From positions 6,515,501 through 6,579,500 of the forward strand of contig JAPQWV010000005.1 of assembly GCA_027422505.1 (NCBI GenBank): a DNA stretch of 64,000 bases, written 5' to 3'. Shown in pieces: positions 22,185 through 34,417 of the stretch. Position numbers and translations under genes: made by a program. The DNA comes from Craterostigma plantagineum. Taxonomy: Eukaryota; Streptophyta; Magnoliopsida; Lamiales; Linderniaceae. Below the pieces are notes generated by a model, which had not been told where the DNA came from, ran no database searches, and saw nothing but the letters and a program-made list of their open reading frames with translations. Numbering within the stretch: the stretch's first letter is position 1; the number at the start of each line of letters is the position of its first letter.

Positions 22185-22720
22185 TATTTTCCAGCCTAGA
22201 TCTGAGCCAGGGCTTATAGGCTTCTTTTCCTGCCTAGGACTGAAGCTAGGGCTTATGGCCTCCTTTCCCCTTTCGACCTACATCGGAGCGTAGAGGGTTC
22301 GTGTCCAGCCTGGATCTATGCCAGGGCTTATGGGGTTTCACTCCCAGCCTGGATTTAAGTCAGGGCTTATGGACTTCGTTTCCAGCCTGAATTTAAGCCA
22401 GGGCTTATAGGCTTCTCTTTCACCTAGCATCAGAGCTAGGACTCATGGCCTCCTTTCTCATCTGGACCTACGTCGGAGCTTAGAGGCTTCGGGCCTGGCC
22501 TGGATCTAAGTCAGGGCTTACAGGCTTCACTCCCAGCCTGGATCTAAGCCAGGGTTTACGGGGTTCTGTTTCCAGCCTGGGTTAAGCCAGGGCTTACGGT
22601 CCTCTATTTCCAGCCTGGGTCTAAACCAGGGCTTACGGTCTTTTTTTTTTATAGTCCGGAGACTTACCATCGGCGGATCCGTAGGAAGGTTTCTGCCGGG
22701 GCTAGGTCGAGGCTTATGGT
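22185..22720. repeat. minisatellite 3 of element D, degenerate
   Basis: About ten diverged units of CAGCCTGGATCTAAGCCAGG + GCTTATAGGCTTC, spacing about 38-50 bp. Confidence 0.8.
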
Positions 22721-23750
22721 CTCCTGTAGCCAGCTGAGAGCTGGACCGGCATACCTGCCAAACCTACAAAGCCACACGCAAGCAACTCCAACGCACGAGA
22801 CACGGTAAGTGTCATGAGATAAAAGCGATAATCAAATAATATTTAGTAATGACATAGTGGAAGCAATGCGTTAAATGACAGGTTGGAGATAAGCCTATAC
22901 AAATAAATTTCAGCACATAACCCAATATTGCTCCTACTCTGATGATCTAGAAAGGTCAGGTTTCGAGATAGGAGGTAGCTAAGTAGGAAAGTTGGAGGTC
23001 AAAGGTATGGGGAAGTACATAATCCCTGCTAATCCTGACACGAGGTATTGAAAAGGACAGGACTGTTTATAGCCGACCAGGGGACACACAAAGTGTGTAG
23101 ACTGGGGAACATTATGGTCAGACAGAGGACCTGCCAGTCTGACAATAGTACGCCTGTGACTGTCTGTACTAGGCTGTACCTTTTGGAGAGCCGGTGGGCT
23201 AGTGGCCCAATGGCAATAATTTCAGCAATCCAAATATAACCCAAATAATTAATTTGAGAGCCTAATAAAATAAATCGAGCTCAACTCATTTAAGTCCCCC
23301 GACTCTAAAAAGCCTCACGTTTAATTTATTTTGGTAATCCAAAATAATTAATTCCAGCAACTATGATAATTGACCTCAATAACCCCACAATGATTATTTT
23401 CAGGAAGTAATTAAAATAATTCCAGATTTAAATTAATTAACTCGGCCCAACAAAATAATATCATAAACCCAAATATTTAAAGTCCCCTAGGCCCACATTC
23501 TTAATTGATTAAAGTAAGCAAATTAATTCCATAACCCAAGTTAAGCCACTCACCAAATTAATCCTACACGTCAAGGCCCAAGCCCATTATAAACCCTAGG
23601 CAAAACAACTGGACGCCCCAAATATTATCAAAATTCCGTTTGGCCCCCCAAATATTAAACTTCACAGCATTTGATCGCAAGAAAAATAACAGAATTACCC
23701 CATCATTTCTATAATTCAACTTAACGCCCCAAAGATTAGGAAACTTACAA
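22721..23750. other. element D interior: AT-rich non-coding stretch
   Basis: No gene recognised. AT-rich with many AATTAATT-type words, resembling an intron or untranslated region. Confidence 0.5.
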
Positions 23751-24606
23751 CCGGGTCCCAGAATACCATTTCCGGCGAGGGCGTCGCCGGCGACCGGCGC
23801 CGCGGTCACGACAGTTCTTCCTCGGGGCGCGACATCCATGGCTAAGGTGGTTCGGCTTCAAAGGGCCTGAAATCGAGATTCGATTGTTGAATGGTTTGGG
23901 GCTTTTGCTCAAAGCTACAACGGCACGGCGCGACGATGTGGGTACGAACGTCCCGGCCGTTTGGCTTCGGAGACGACTGGGAATGACCGGCGAATGATTC
24001 AAGTATCGGGTTCTAGCTTTGGGCATCTTCGATTTCGAGAAGTTGGTGTCGATTTTCTCCATCTTTAGATCTGACGATGTTAGGACTCTTGTTCATTGCT
24101 GAGACCTTGTTCCCAGCTTTTTGCTTCGTCGTTGTAGCCGTTGATGGTAGCCATTGCTCGTCGCTGCCCAGATGGCGGATGGCGTGGAAATGGCGTCGAC
24201 TGAGCCGGCAGAAGTCGTAGACGATGGCAGGCTGGAATCACCGTGGCCATGGCGACAGCTGCCATTTCCTTGGTCACGTTGGTTAGATGGTGGCGAGAAG
24301 GAGGGTGGATAGGATGGCGACGGCAGACCACCACCACATGAGGCCAACGCGGCGTCTTTCGGGAGCCAGCTGCGGCGAGGTCTAGACGGTTTCGCCTCGG
24401 TCATAGGTGGACGGTATGGGTGATAGATGGTCGCTGACGGTGAGGCCTAGGTGGCCGACGACCAAGCTTATGGTTGGACAGATTTGTGCTCGGCAAGTGT
24501 TCGATGAAATGCAACAGAAGAAAACCAAGAACATCAGCCCAGAAAACTCTCAAAAACCATCGTCTAACACCAACCACAACTCCATATCTCACGTTCCAAC
24601 CCTCGA
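23751..24606. other. GC-rich leader of element D with possible captured gene scraps
   Basis: GC-rich, with overlapping frames on both strands and no intact gene. On the plus strand, about 24480-24525 reads ARQVFDEMQQK, which resembles part of one pentatricopeptide (PPR) motif. A single motif is too little for a call. In this position an autonomous element would carry gag; none is seen. Confidence 0.35.
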
Positions 24607-24624
24607 TTCCCACAGATGGCGCCA
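24607..24624 (-). other. probable primer-binding site of element D
   Basis: Minus-strand TGGCGCCATCTGTGGGAA lies two bases from the LTR. TGGCGCC... is a frequent start of primer-binding sites in plant Gypsy elements. I cannot say which tRNA is used. Confidence 0.65.
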
Positions 24625-24626
24625 TT

Positions 24627-25460
24627 TGATGCGGGTTACGACCCCGATCAATAAGATTTATGGTCCGGGAAATAAGGTGAAGGCCGGTTCGGATGAAATC
24701 GTGGATGGAATATTAAGAAAGAGGACGGAAAAGTAAAGAGACGATGATTTACGTGGTTCGGATTCGGGTGAATCCTACGTCCACGGGCCGCCGGAGAATA
24801 TTCACTAATAACGGAGGAAGTTTACACACTCAATCTCACTTTCACTCATGTTTACAAGTGACTCTAAGCTCTAAACAGTAAAGAGAAGATAAAGAGAGGG
24901 AGAGAGAGCATGTGTGCGTGTTCTTGGTGTGTTAGTGTGTGTGGGGCGTGTAGAAGATGATGTAAAATGGATAAGAGCCACTTATTTATACTATTCACGC
25001 GTCTAGGGTTTCATACTGCCCTTCTTCGTCAGATCTCCCGGACGCTCCCCCAGCTCTTCCGAGCTCTTCTTCTGGCCCTTCCATATATTTCCGTAGCTTC
25101 CTGGGATATCTCCCTCTTCAGGTCTACTGGACACTTCCTTAGCTCTCTCGATTACTTCCTTTGGTCCTTCTGGATAGCTCCGTAGCTTCCTGGGACATCT
25201 CCCTAGCTCCTCCCAATATCACCTTCGTTCATTGCCTCTAGTCGAGCTTCGCACTTAGTCCTTCTCGGGCACTTCATTGGACTCTTCTGAATAGTTCCAT
25301 AGCTCGGGGGAGTATCTCCCGAGCTCCTCTGAACCTCACCTTCGTACACCGTTCTGGTCGGACCTCGTACCTGGTCCTTACCTCCTTCAGACCCAATCTC
25401 CTACTCTGTTCTTTGTAGGTTGTCAGGTCAGGAGGAATGCTGGATAGGTCACCCCTATCA
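24627..25460 (-). repeat. right (5') LTR of element D
   Basis: 834 bp, TG...CA, nearly identical to the left copy and followed by the duplicated AACAA. Confidence 0.92.
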
Positions 25461-25476
25461 AACAAAATTAACTGAC

Positions 25477-26052
25477 TTGAAGGATCTTCGCCGTAGTTCG
25501 CCGGTCAATCCTAAGCCTAACCACCGCCGACCGCCGCGGCCCTTTGTTGATCGCAAACGGAAGGTTGGTCAGCCTAAGCGAGCCCACGGAGTAGCCGAGC
25601 ATGTCCATCCCATGAGCCCAACAGGTCTTCTTCCCCACACCATTAGGGACCAAATTCTCAATTCCCATTTTACCCTCGACGAAGTTCTTGGATCCCACCC
25701 ATCCCCCGGCGGCGATACGACGTCCCTCCTCCTCATCGTCGGTGGCGGCGGCTGCCAAGTCCATCACCTCCTTCAGTAGAGAAACGGCAGTGGTGCGATC
25801 GCAGACGGCAGTGTGCGGCCTCAGCACCGCCACGCACTCGTTGCCGGAAACGACGTACACGTCGGCGAACATGACGTCTGCGCCGCCGCGGCTGGGAAGT
25901 CGACCCACGCACCGCTGTCGTTCAGAGGCGCGTTCAAGGACGGCCTGTGTTGTTGGGTTTGGGCTGCCGTCGTCGTTTTCGCCGCCGTGGAGGGCAGCGG
26001 CTGATTCTTCCTCGCCGTGGAGGGCGACGGCGGGGACGGCGTCGGAGGATGT
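25477..26052 (-). pseudogene. exon 1b of the split acyltransferase-like gene
   Basis: Open throughout in phase with exon 1a. It encodes DVMFADVYVVSGNECVAV, then HTAVCDRTTAVSLLKEVMDL (the catalytic HXXXD-type region; here His and Asp are five apart, as H-TAVC-D), then GMDMLGYSVGSLRLTNL and KILQ before donor GTCAGT at 25476-25471. The right border is the GATGT duplication (26048-26052) made by element A. GC content is far above the neighbouring introns and elements. A longer start at 26079 is created by element A sequence and is not the gene's own. Confidence 0.88.
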
Positions 26053-28302
26053 TGTGGCGCCCCGCCGTCTACTAACCACTCTAACGTTATCTTACGTGAC
26101 TAAATATAATATAAAGTAAAGAATACGCGAAAATGCGTATTAAATTTTTCCTTTTATATAAAGGAATATTATTCTGTACAAGTCAAAATGTCATCCCAGG
26201 CCTAATTACATAGGAGGGTAGACGCAGCAAAAGAAACCCTAGTGCCCGCCACACAGGTCGCATCTATGTACACACCACCCCCAAAAGTCGCTGGAAGCTT
26301 CAAAAGGTAAGCCTTGCCATCAAAAGCGATCACGTACCGTGGTCGCGTGCACCTACAACACATAAAGTAAGGGGTGAGCTATAAAGGTAAGTAGGAATAT
26401 GCAATGTCGTGAACGTGAAAACCCCGCAAAGGCATCCGCGCCAATGCATCTCACACCTCGTAAATCAAACTCAACTCATATCTCTCAGGGCCCTCGGCTA
26501 ACTTGCTATGCACCATAAAGAGCTCTAATCCAACATGGATAAACGTGGCAGCGACCTACGCTGGGTAGCCTACGCTAGGTTTCCCTAGGTCGCACCCTCC
26601 CAGGTCGTCCCCTCTGCCGTGCGGTAGCCCACGCTGGTAGCCTACGCTGTTAGCCTACGCTAGGGTCCCCCCTAGGTCGCTCCTTCCCAGGTCGCACCCT
26701 CCAGGTCGCATCCCTCCGCTATCAGGGCATCAGCCCAAATAAAATAAACAGGGCAGAAGCCCAAATAAATATATAATATAATCGACGACGCACCACGCCG
26801 TCATGGTGCCATAGAAGTAGCCCTGACTCAACTGCGAGTCGACATCAAATGCCTATATCGGCAAATATCATTCGCCCTCAAGCGATAAAACTCCAAGTGT
26901 CTCGTGCATGCATATGAATATGCAACGTGAATTAATACCGTAAATATTTATCATGCAGAAGCATGTCAAATAATTCACGTAATAATATAAACACCCAAGC
27001 ACATAGTCACGTAGTTTCAGCACTTACAAATAAATTATGTGTTGTAGTTGAAATTCCCACTTACCTGGTATCCTTAGTTTTTAGCTTATCGTACTTGTAA
27101 GTTGCTAACCTTCGAACCCTAAATATAGAAACATATCAAATTAGGGTTTGTTAGTCTAATTATTATTTTACGAAATTGGCTTAATTTGAAAACCCTAGTT
27201 TTGACTTTTATGGGTTTTGAAATAGATCTCTACATGAGTTAAATGAATCTCAACATAAGTTCCGGTATAAATCTCGACATGTCTTAAAAATGAATTTCGA
27301 CCTCATATATACCATAATTCGACATCTAAATACTACATAAGATCTCGATATCTATTGGAATTAAATCTCGAGATGTATGTTAGTCCAATTATAGCAAATG
27401 TCGAGATGATCTTTAAATCCCACATGAAATGTCGAGATGCATGTTAACCAAATAATGTTAAGAATTTCGAAATGAATGTTAACATTCCAAGCTAAAATGT
27501 CGAGATATTATAAATACCAAATGTCGACATCACCCTAAGAATTTTGATGTTCATTATAGGAATAACTCTTGACATTTTCCACTCTACATACTTTGATATA
27601 TATATCTCTCGACAATTAAACTATACGACAAGATCTCGATATTATATACAACTAGCTCGACATTATATTAGCTACCTCGATATGGTTTCTCACTTGAACA
27701 TTAAATCTCGACATTTTCAACACAATCCAAACAAAGGTCTCGAAACTTATAGACTTCGATATTTTATTTTTAACCCTACACATTTCGATATAATTAAACA
27801 TAAACTTCGACATTTCTTAAACTAAAATCTCGATAATTCATCGAAGCTTACTATCAGAGTTCTTTTGTTTGCTTAAGTTTAATCTATAGAAAAGCTTCTT
27901 GATAAATTCTAAGGGGTATCCAATTGTATGCTTGATAAGACACCAAGTAACGTGACATTCCTTTTCTTTCAAGTAATTAATACTTATCCCTAATGTTTGG
28001 GCTTTGGATGTAAGCCTAGCCCAATTTGTATTTAGTCCAATTTAACTATAGCGTTAATTCAATTCTTATTAAGGTTATTAAATTCTAATTTCTCTTATGT
28101 TAATTCGATCTCTACACACGAGTATTAGCTATTTTTCCTAAGTTCCAACACTACATTCCAACGCGCACATGTCACGTTGGCATATAACATGAAATCATTT
28201 AAACATATAAACGTCGCAAATCATATCTCATGCAGTCACATAAGCCATATAATATGTATGCATATTTATTGGCCGGCTTACTTACGGGACTCGGGTATTA
28301 CA
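26053..28302 (-). repeat. left (3') LTR of element A
   Basis: 2,250 bp. Relative to the right LTR it lacks about 320 bases at 27835; the break sits at a short shared ATTCA, as expected for a small deletion at micro-homology. It includes a TACGCTGGTAGCC / AGGTCGCACCCTCC repeat cluster (about 26560-26720) and a TCGACAT-rich tract (27230-27840). Confidence 0.93.
27230..27840. repeat. TCGACAT / TCGATAT / TCGAGAT motif array in LTR A
   Basis: Dozens of short related words with a TCGA core (CTCGACAT, CTCGATAT, TGTCGAGAT) at irregular 15-40 base spacing in AT-rich DNA. The right LTR has the same array (45960-46600). A related, denser array is in the LTRs of element B. Confidence 0.75.
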
Positions 28303-28337
28303 TCCTCCCCCCCTTAAAAGGGATTTCGCCCCCGAAA

Positions 28338-31067
28338 TCAGGCGGGGAGAAACAGCTCAGGGTAGCAATTTCTCATATCGTCTTCCCGTTCCCATGTAGC
28401 TTCTTCCGTGGACTGATTCTGCCATAATACTTTGACTAGTGGGATTTCTTTATTCCGTAATCGTTTAACTTCGTACATCAGAATTTCCACTGGCCTTTCT
28501 TCATAACTTAGATCGGGCTTGAGTTGTTGGTGAAAACTTTCGTTATCCAACACATGACTGGGATCTGCGACATATTTTCGTAACGTCGATATGTGAAAGA
28601 CGTCGTGAACCTGAGCTAATGATGCTGGTAACTCCAGCTGATAAGCTACTTCGCCTACTTTCTTAAGTATCCGGAACGGTCCTATGTATCTCGGGCTCAA
28701 CTTGCCTTTCTTTCCAAACCGTTTCACGCCTTTCATAGGGGATACCTTTAAAAATACCCAATCATCTGCTGTAAACTCTAACGGTCTTCGCTTTTGGTCC
28801 GCATAACTCTTCTGTCTACTCTGTGCCGTTCGCATTCTTTCACGTATCTTTGAAATGGCCTCCGTCATTTCTTGCACCATATCAGGGCCTAATATTGCCC
28901 GTTCACCAACTTCATCCCAATGAATCGGAGATCTGCATTTGCGTCCATATAGAGCTTCATAAGGAGCCATTCCAATCGTCGCGTGATAGCTATTGTTGTA
29001 AGAGAATTCGATCAATGGAAGATATCGGCTCCAATTCCCTTTAAAATCGAGTACGCACGCCCTTAACATATCTTCCAATGTCTGGATTGTTCGTTCTGAC
29101 TGCCCGTCCGTTTGGGGATGATAGGCAGTACTGAAAGAAAGTTTGGTTCCCATTGCCTTCTGTAGGCTCATCCAGAACTTAGACAAGAATCTCGAATCTC
29201 GGTCGGAAATGATCGAAATTGGAACTCCGTGGAGTCGAACTATTTCTTGCACATATAATTCTGCGTATCGCTCCAACGAAAATGTCGAATTGATCGGCAA
29301 AAAGTGGGCAGATTTGGTCAATCGATCAATGATTACCCAAATAGCGTCGTGGCCTTTAACTGTTTTCGGCAAGCCGACGACGAAGTCCATTGTGATGTGA
29401 TCCCATTTCCACTCAGGTACTGGCAAGGATTGTAACGTCCCTGCCGGTCGTTGGTGTTCTGCTTTTATCTGTTGGCAAGTCAGGCATTGACTTACGAATG
29501 TTGCAATATCTCTCTTCATTCCTGGCCACCAATAGTTGTTTCGTAAATCTCGATACATTTTCGTAGCTCCTGGGTGTACTGAATAAGCCGTAGCGTGTGC
29601 CTCTGTCATAATAGTTCTTCGAAGTTCCGCATCGTTCGGAATGTATAAACGATTCTTGTAACGTAAGCTTCCATCATTTTGCATTTCAAAATCAGAGGGC
29701 ATTTCTTCTTTTTGTACTCCTTTAATCTTCAAATAGAATTCATCCTTCTCTTGCGCATTCCTGATCTGTTCTATTAATGTAGGTTGGAGGGTTAGTGCCG
29801 CCAATTTCACTTCAACTTCGCCCAATTGTACAATTTCCACCTCGAGTTGTTGTAGCTCCGCGCTCACAGCTTTTCGGCTTAATGCATCGGCGACCACATT
29901 TGCTTTGCCTGGATGGTAATTAATTACGCAGTCATAATCTTTAACAAGCTCTAACCACCGTCGCTGCCTCATATTTAACTCCTTCTGGGTGAAGAAGTAC
30001 TTCAGACTCTTGTGGTCTGTGTAAATTTCGCATCGTTCGCCGTATAGATAGTGCCTCCAAATCTTCAAAGCAAATACTACTGCGGCGAGCTCCAAATCAT
30101 GAGTTGGATAATTCTTTTCATATTCTTTTAACTGTCGGGAAGCATACGCAACTACATTCCCATTTTGCATTAATACACATCCTAGACCATTTTTCGAAGC
30201 ATCGCTGTATACTGAAAATCCTCCGGTTCCTGTGGGTATCGTCAGAACTGGGGCCGAGGTGAGTCGTCTTTTTAATTCCTGAAAACTCTGTTCGCACGCG
30301 TCGCTCCAGTGAAATGGGGTATTCTTCTTCGTCAACTTCGTTAATGTTGAGGCAATCTTCGAGAAGTCTTTAATAAATTTTCTGTAATACCCCGCTAGGC
30401 CAAGAAAACTGCGTACTTCGGTGACATTGGTTGGTTGGGGCCAATTATTTATAGCTTCGATCTTGCTTGGGTCCACGGAAATTCCTGCTCCTGAAATGAC
30501 GTGTCCCAAGAATGCGACTTGATTCAGCCAGAACTCGCATTTCTTGAATTTGGCATATAACTCTTTCTCTCGTAATATCTCAAGAATGATCTTCAAGTGT
30601 AGTTTATGCTCCTCCTTTGTCTTAGAATAGATAAGGATGTCATCGATAAATACGATGACAAACTTGTCGAGAAATGGCTTGAACACGCGATTCATCAGGT
30701 CCATGAACGCCGCTGGCGCATTAGTCAGCCCAAAAGGCATGACTAAGAACTCATAGTGCCCGTATCGGGTACTGAAAGCCGTCTTCGGGATATCTTCCTC
30801 CCGAATCTTCAACTGGTGGTATCCCGACCTTAGATCTATTTTCGAAAATACCGTCGCGCCTTGTAATTGATCAAATAGATCATCAATTCTGGGTAGAGGG
30901 TACTTGTTCTTGATTGTGATCTTGTTCAACTCCCTGTAATCGATGCAGAGTCGCATCGATCCATCTTTCTTCTTAACGAATAGAACTGGTGCTCCCCAAG
31001 GTGAAAAACTTGGCTGAATGAATCCCTTCTGTAGTAATTCATCCAGCTGTTCCTTCAATTCTTTCAA
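28338..31067 (-). pseudogene. Pol of element A: reverse transcriptase, RNase H, integrase, chromodomain-like tail
   Basis: An open stretch of 909 codons. The RT domain shows [20 protein letters not shown], then [12 protein letters not shown] and the catalytic FIDDILIYS. RNase H has [15 protein letters not shown] and [10 protein letters not shown]. Integrase has the zinc-binding HHCC (ending CLTCQQIK) and the D,D,E core ([37 protein letters not shown]). The end, [20 protein letters not shown], resembles the chromodomain of Del/Tekay chromoviruses, which steers insertion to heterochromatin. The true upstream start is in gag: a one-base frameshift near 31150 and a stop at 31268-31270 separate it from protease, so the element cannot make a normal polyprotein. 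The enzymatic region itself reads through without a stop. Confidence 0.9.
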
Positions 31068-31267
31068 TTCTGCAGGAGCTAATCGATAGGGTGTTTTTGA
31101 AATAGGTCCAGCTCTAGGTATTAAGTTTATCGTGAACTGAATTCACGATCAGGAGGGAGTCCTGGTAAGTCTTCAGGAAAAACATCAGAAAATTCTCGAA
31201 CCACTGGAATCTCTTCTAATTTCGGAGATTGACTGTCTTCAGATGTCACAGCGAAGACATAATAGGC

Positions 31268-32803
31268 TTAGCATCCTGCCTTGATTAAGCGTCTTGCCTT
31301 CAATGCTGAAATCTTCGGAATACCTTTGCCTTTAGCCGTTCCAGTAAAGACGAACGGTTCACTTTTCTCCAAGCTGAACGTGACTGTCTTGTGGTTACAA
31401 TCGATCACAGCTCCATATTTAGACAACCAGTCCATTCCTAAGATTACTTCATAATCGTTCATCGGAATGATTATGGGGTCTACTGGTAGTTCTCTATCAC
31501 TAATTAATACTGGGCAATCTCGTAAGATTAGGCTAGTTCGGATCGAAGCCCCATGTGGAATGGTTACGTTATACTCACAATCAGATTGCTGAGGTGTAAT
31601 CCCGAGTCTCGCCATGTATTTAGATGATGCAAATGAATGCGAGGCTCCTGAGTCTATTAATATGCATGTCGGGGTATGGTGTATAGATAAGGTACCTGCT
31701 ACTACTGACGGGTCGGTCTCTGCTTCCTCGAACGTCATGGTATATACACGAGCTGGTACAGTTGGTGGCCTCTCCTGGACTGCAGCTTGACTTCCAGAAG
31801 TGTTATCTGGGCATTGTTTCGCATAATGCCCTGGCCTTCCGCATCTGAAGCAATTATTAGTCGGTGGAGGACAGTTACCAAAATGTCGTCTCCCACACCT
31901 TGGACAATTTGGTACCGGTGCGGGAAACCTCGCTGGCATCTGATTTGGTTGTTGAGGTGGTCCAGGTCTATTCTGGAAATTGGGCTTTGCGCCCTTCACG
32001 AAAAACCGCTTCTTCTGGTTTCCTCCACTCCATTGCGTTCCTTGCACAAATTTTCTTTTTGCCTCTTGTGCGCGAATAATTCTGGTCTCAGCCTGTTCAG
32101 CAATTAATGCCCTCTCCGCAACTTGAGCGTATGTGGCTCCCTGAAGCCCGGCCATATTTACGTCGCGATACAATTCTGGCTTCAGGCCCTCCAAAAAGCG
32201 TTCGATCTTCAGAGCATCAGTGCTAACCATATGAGTGGCAAACCTTGACAACTGTTCAAATTTTCTGATATACTCAGCCACAGTCATTGTCCCTTGTCGC
32301 AGGTTAATGAACTCGTTCATTCTCTGGGCTCGAACTGGAGCGGTAAAGTACTTGCTCCTGAAGAGTTCTTTGAAGCGATCCCAGCTCATCGTGATCGGGT
32401 CCTCGATTGCCAGGATGGTGTCCCACCAATGGCCTGCACTCCCCCGCAGTAGAAATGCAGCACATAACACTCTCTCTTCCTCAGGTATACGGCTGTACTG
32501 AAACATACTTTCAAGGGTTCGAAGCCAATCCTCCGCTGATGTGGGGTCAATTGCGTCTTCGAATATAGGTGGATTGAGTTTACGAAACCTTTCCCCAACA
32601 ATCTCGATTCTTTCTGCCTGGGAAGGTCCGCTGGTTTGCTGCCCCTCAGTGTTTCGTTGTTGGATTAATTATTGGATTTGGGCAGATTGCTGACGCACTA
32701 ACTCCGTAAGTTGGAGAATAGCAGTGTCACGATTATCGGTCGGTGTTTCGGGTTCTTTACCCCGATCGGAGCTCCCACTACCTTCACTTCTCGTTCTACC
32801 CAT
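31268..32803 (-). pseudogene. Gag-protease of element A, with an in-frame stop
   Basis: Starts at the ATG 32803-32801 (MGRTRSEGSG). About 45 codons in, a TAA at 32671-32669 stands where the related gag of element B has glutamine. After it the frame is open to 31268: capsid (SAEDWLRTLESMF, GHWWDTILAIEDP, MNEFINLRQGTMTVAEYIRK), zinc knuckles CPRCGRRHFGNC and CFRCGRPGHYAKQC, protease active site ILIDSGASHSFAS, then VILGMDWLSKYG. The frame ends in a TAA at 31270-31268 that interrupts what should continue into pol. Gag forms the particle; protease matures it. Confidence 0.88.
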
Positions 32804-32942
32804 CGTAAATATTCCTACCCTGATGTCCCTAAGGCCAATAAATTACGCAACGCAAACAAAAATCACAGGAACAAAAACTTACTAGCAAGGCTGCTTCCAC
32901 GCTTTTGAGTGTGTGTACATGGACAGTCTACAGAACCTGCAA

Positions 32943-32962
32943 CCGAAGCTCTGATACCACCC
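32943..32962 (-). other. primer-binding site of element A (initiator Met tRNA type)
   Basis: Minus-strand GGTGGTATCAGAGCTTCGG adjoins the right LTR. The downstream leader (TCCATGTACACACAC) is shared with elements B and C. Confidence 0.88.
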
Positions 32963-33924
32963 TGTGGCGCCCCGCCGTCTACTAACCACTCTAACGTTAT
33001 CTTACGTGACTAAATATAATATAAAGTAAAGAATACGCGAAAATGCGTATTAAATTTTTCCTTTTATATAAAGGAATATTATTCTGTACAAGTCAAAATG
33101 TCATCCCAGGCCTAATTACATAGGAGGGTAGACGCAGCAAAAGAAACCCTAGTGCCCGCCACACAGGTCGCATCTATGTACACACCACCCCCAAAAGTCG
33201 CTGGAAGCTTCAAAAGGTAAGCCTTGCCATCAAAAGCGATCACGTACCGTGGTCGCGTGCACCTACAACACATAAAGTAAGGGGTGAGCTATAAAGGTAA
33301 GTAGGAATATGCAATGTCGTGAACGTGAAAACCCCGCAAAGGCATCCGCGCCAATGCATCTCACACCTCGTAAATCAAACTCAACTCATATCTCTCAGGG
33401 CCCTCGGCTAACTTGCTATGCACCATAAAGAGCTCTAATCCAACATGGATAAACGTGGCAGCGACCTACGCTGGGTAGCCTACGCTAGGTTTCCCTAGGT
33501 CGCACCCTCCCAGGTCGTCCCCTCTGCCGTGCGGTAGCCCACGCTGGTAGCCTACGCTGGTTAGCCTACGCTAGGGTCCCCCCTAGGTCGCTCCTTCCCA
33601 GGTCGCACCCTCCAGGTCGCATCCCTCCGCTATCAGGGCATCAGCCCAAATAAAATAAACAGGACAGAAGCCCAAATAAATATATAATATAATCGACGAC
33701 GCACCACGCCGTCATGGTGCCATAGAAGTAGCCCTGACTCAACTGCGAGTCGACATCAAATGCCTATATCGGCAAATATCATTCGCCCTCAAGCGATAAA
33801 ACCCCAAGTGTCTCGTGCATGCATATGAATATGCAACGTGAATTAATACCGTAAATATTTATCATGCAGAAGCATGTCAAATAATTCACGTAATAATATA
33901 AACACCCAAGCATAGGCTTGTCAG

Positions 33925-34085
33925 TGGGGCAAGGAATCCCCGTCCCCGCGGGGATCCGCCCCGAACGGGGCGGGGAATCCCCGCGTTTGAATACCCGTGG
34001 GGCGGGGATGGGGAAAATTTTGTCCCCGTTGGCGGGGACGGGGCGGGGACGGGGTTTAGGGTCCCCGCCCCGCTCCCCACGGGTA
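33925..34085. repeat. G/C-run sub-terminal region, left end of the hAT element
   Basis: Packed with GGGGCGGGGA, CCCCGTCCCC and similar runs of 4-5 G or C in both orientations. The matching right block is 45566-45705. It is strikingly GC-rich in an AT-rich setting and could fold into hairpins or G-quadruplexes. Confidence 0.85.
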
Positions 34086-34417
34086 CCCGATATAGTTTAA
34101 TTATTAAAATATTCCTAGAATCCTAATTTATATGTGTGTGGGCTGCTTGTAACTTGTTTGGGCTGAAGTATATTTTGAAGCCCATTCTTATTAAAACATC
34201 AAAACAACATTACTGAAATATTTCAACCCTAATTCTCAAATCAGGTTTCAAACGCAAGACACCTCAGTCTTTTCTCCATAGTTGATAGATCCTCGTCTCG
34301 TGGTTAGTTGTTTAATCTCAAGCTTGGTTTTATGTCTCGTGTTATTTTAAGCTTGGTTTACGCAAGACACCTCAGCTTTATGTTTACTGAAAGCTGGTTT
34401 CGATCTATATTTTACAG

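Larger units (their letters stand above)
16462..25460 (-). mobile_element. non-autonomous LTR retrotransposon D, minus orientation, rich in minisatellites
   Basis: 834-bp LTRs at 16462-17295 and 24627-25460, with ends TGATGCGGGTTACG and CCCCTATCA. The 5-bp duplication AACAA flanks both (16457-16461, 25461-25465). Minus-strand TGGCGCCATCTGTGGGAA beside the right LTR fits a primer-binding site, and a purine-rich stretch (AGTAGGGGGAC) lies inside the left LTR, so the element reads right to left. The 7.3-kb interior has no recognisable pol. It consists of three minisatellite fields, a GC-rich leader and scraps of other sequence. It lies in intron 1 of the split gene, 16 bp beyond exon 1. Confidence 0.9.

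Noticed and set aside
21776..22219. Frames of 126-133 codons on both strands
   Set aside because: By-product of a minisatellite whose common unit length is a multiple of three; the same phrase repeats in every frame.
25468..26079. A 203-codon minus-strand gene starting at 26079
   Set aside because: The start codon and first residues are read from the element A LTR; the true coding part begins at the GATGT duplication and belongs to exon 1.
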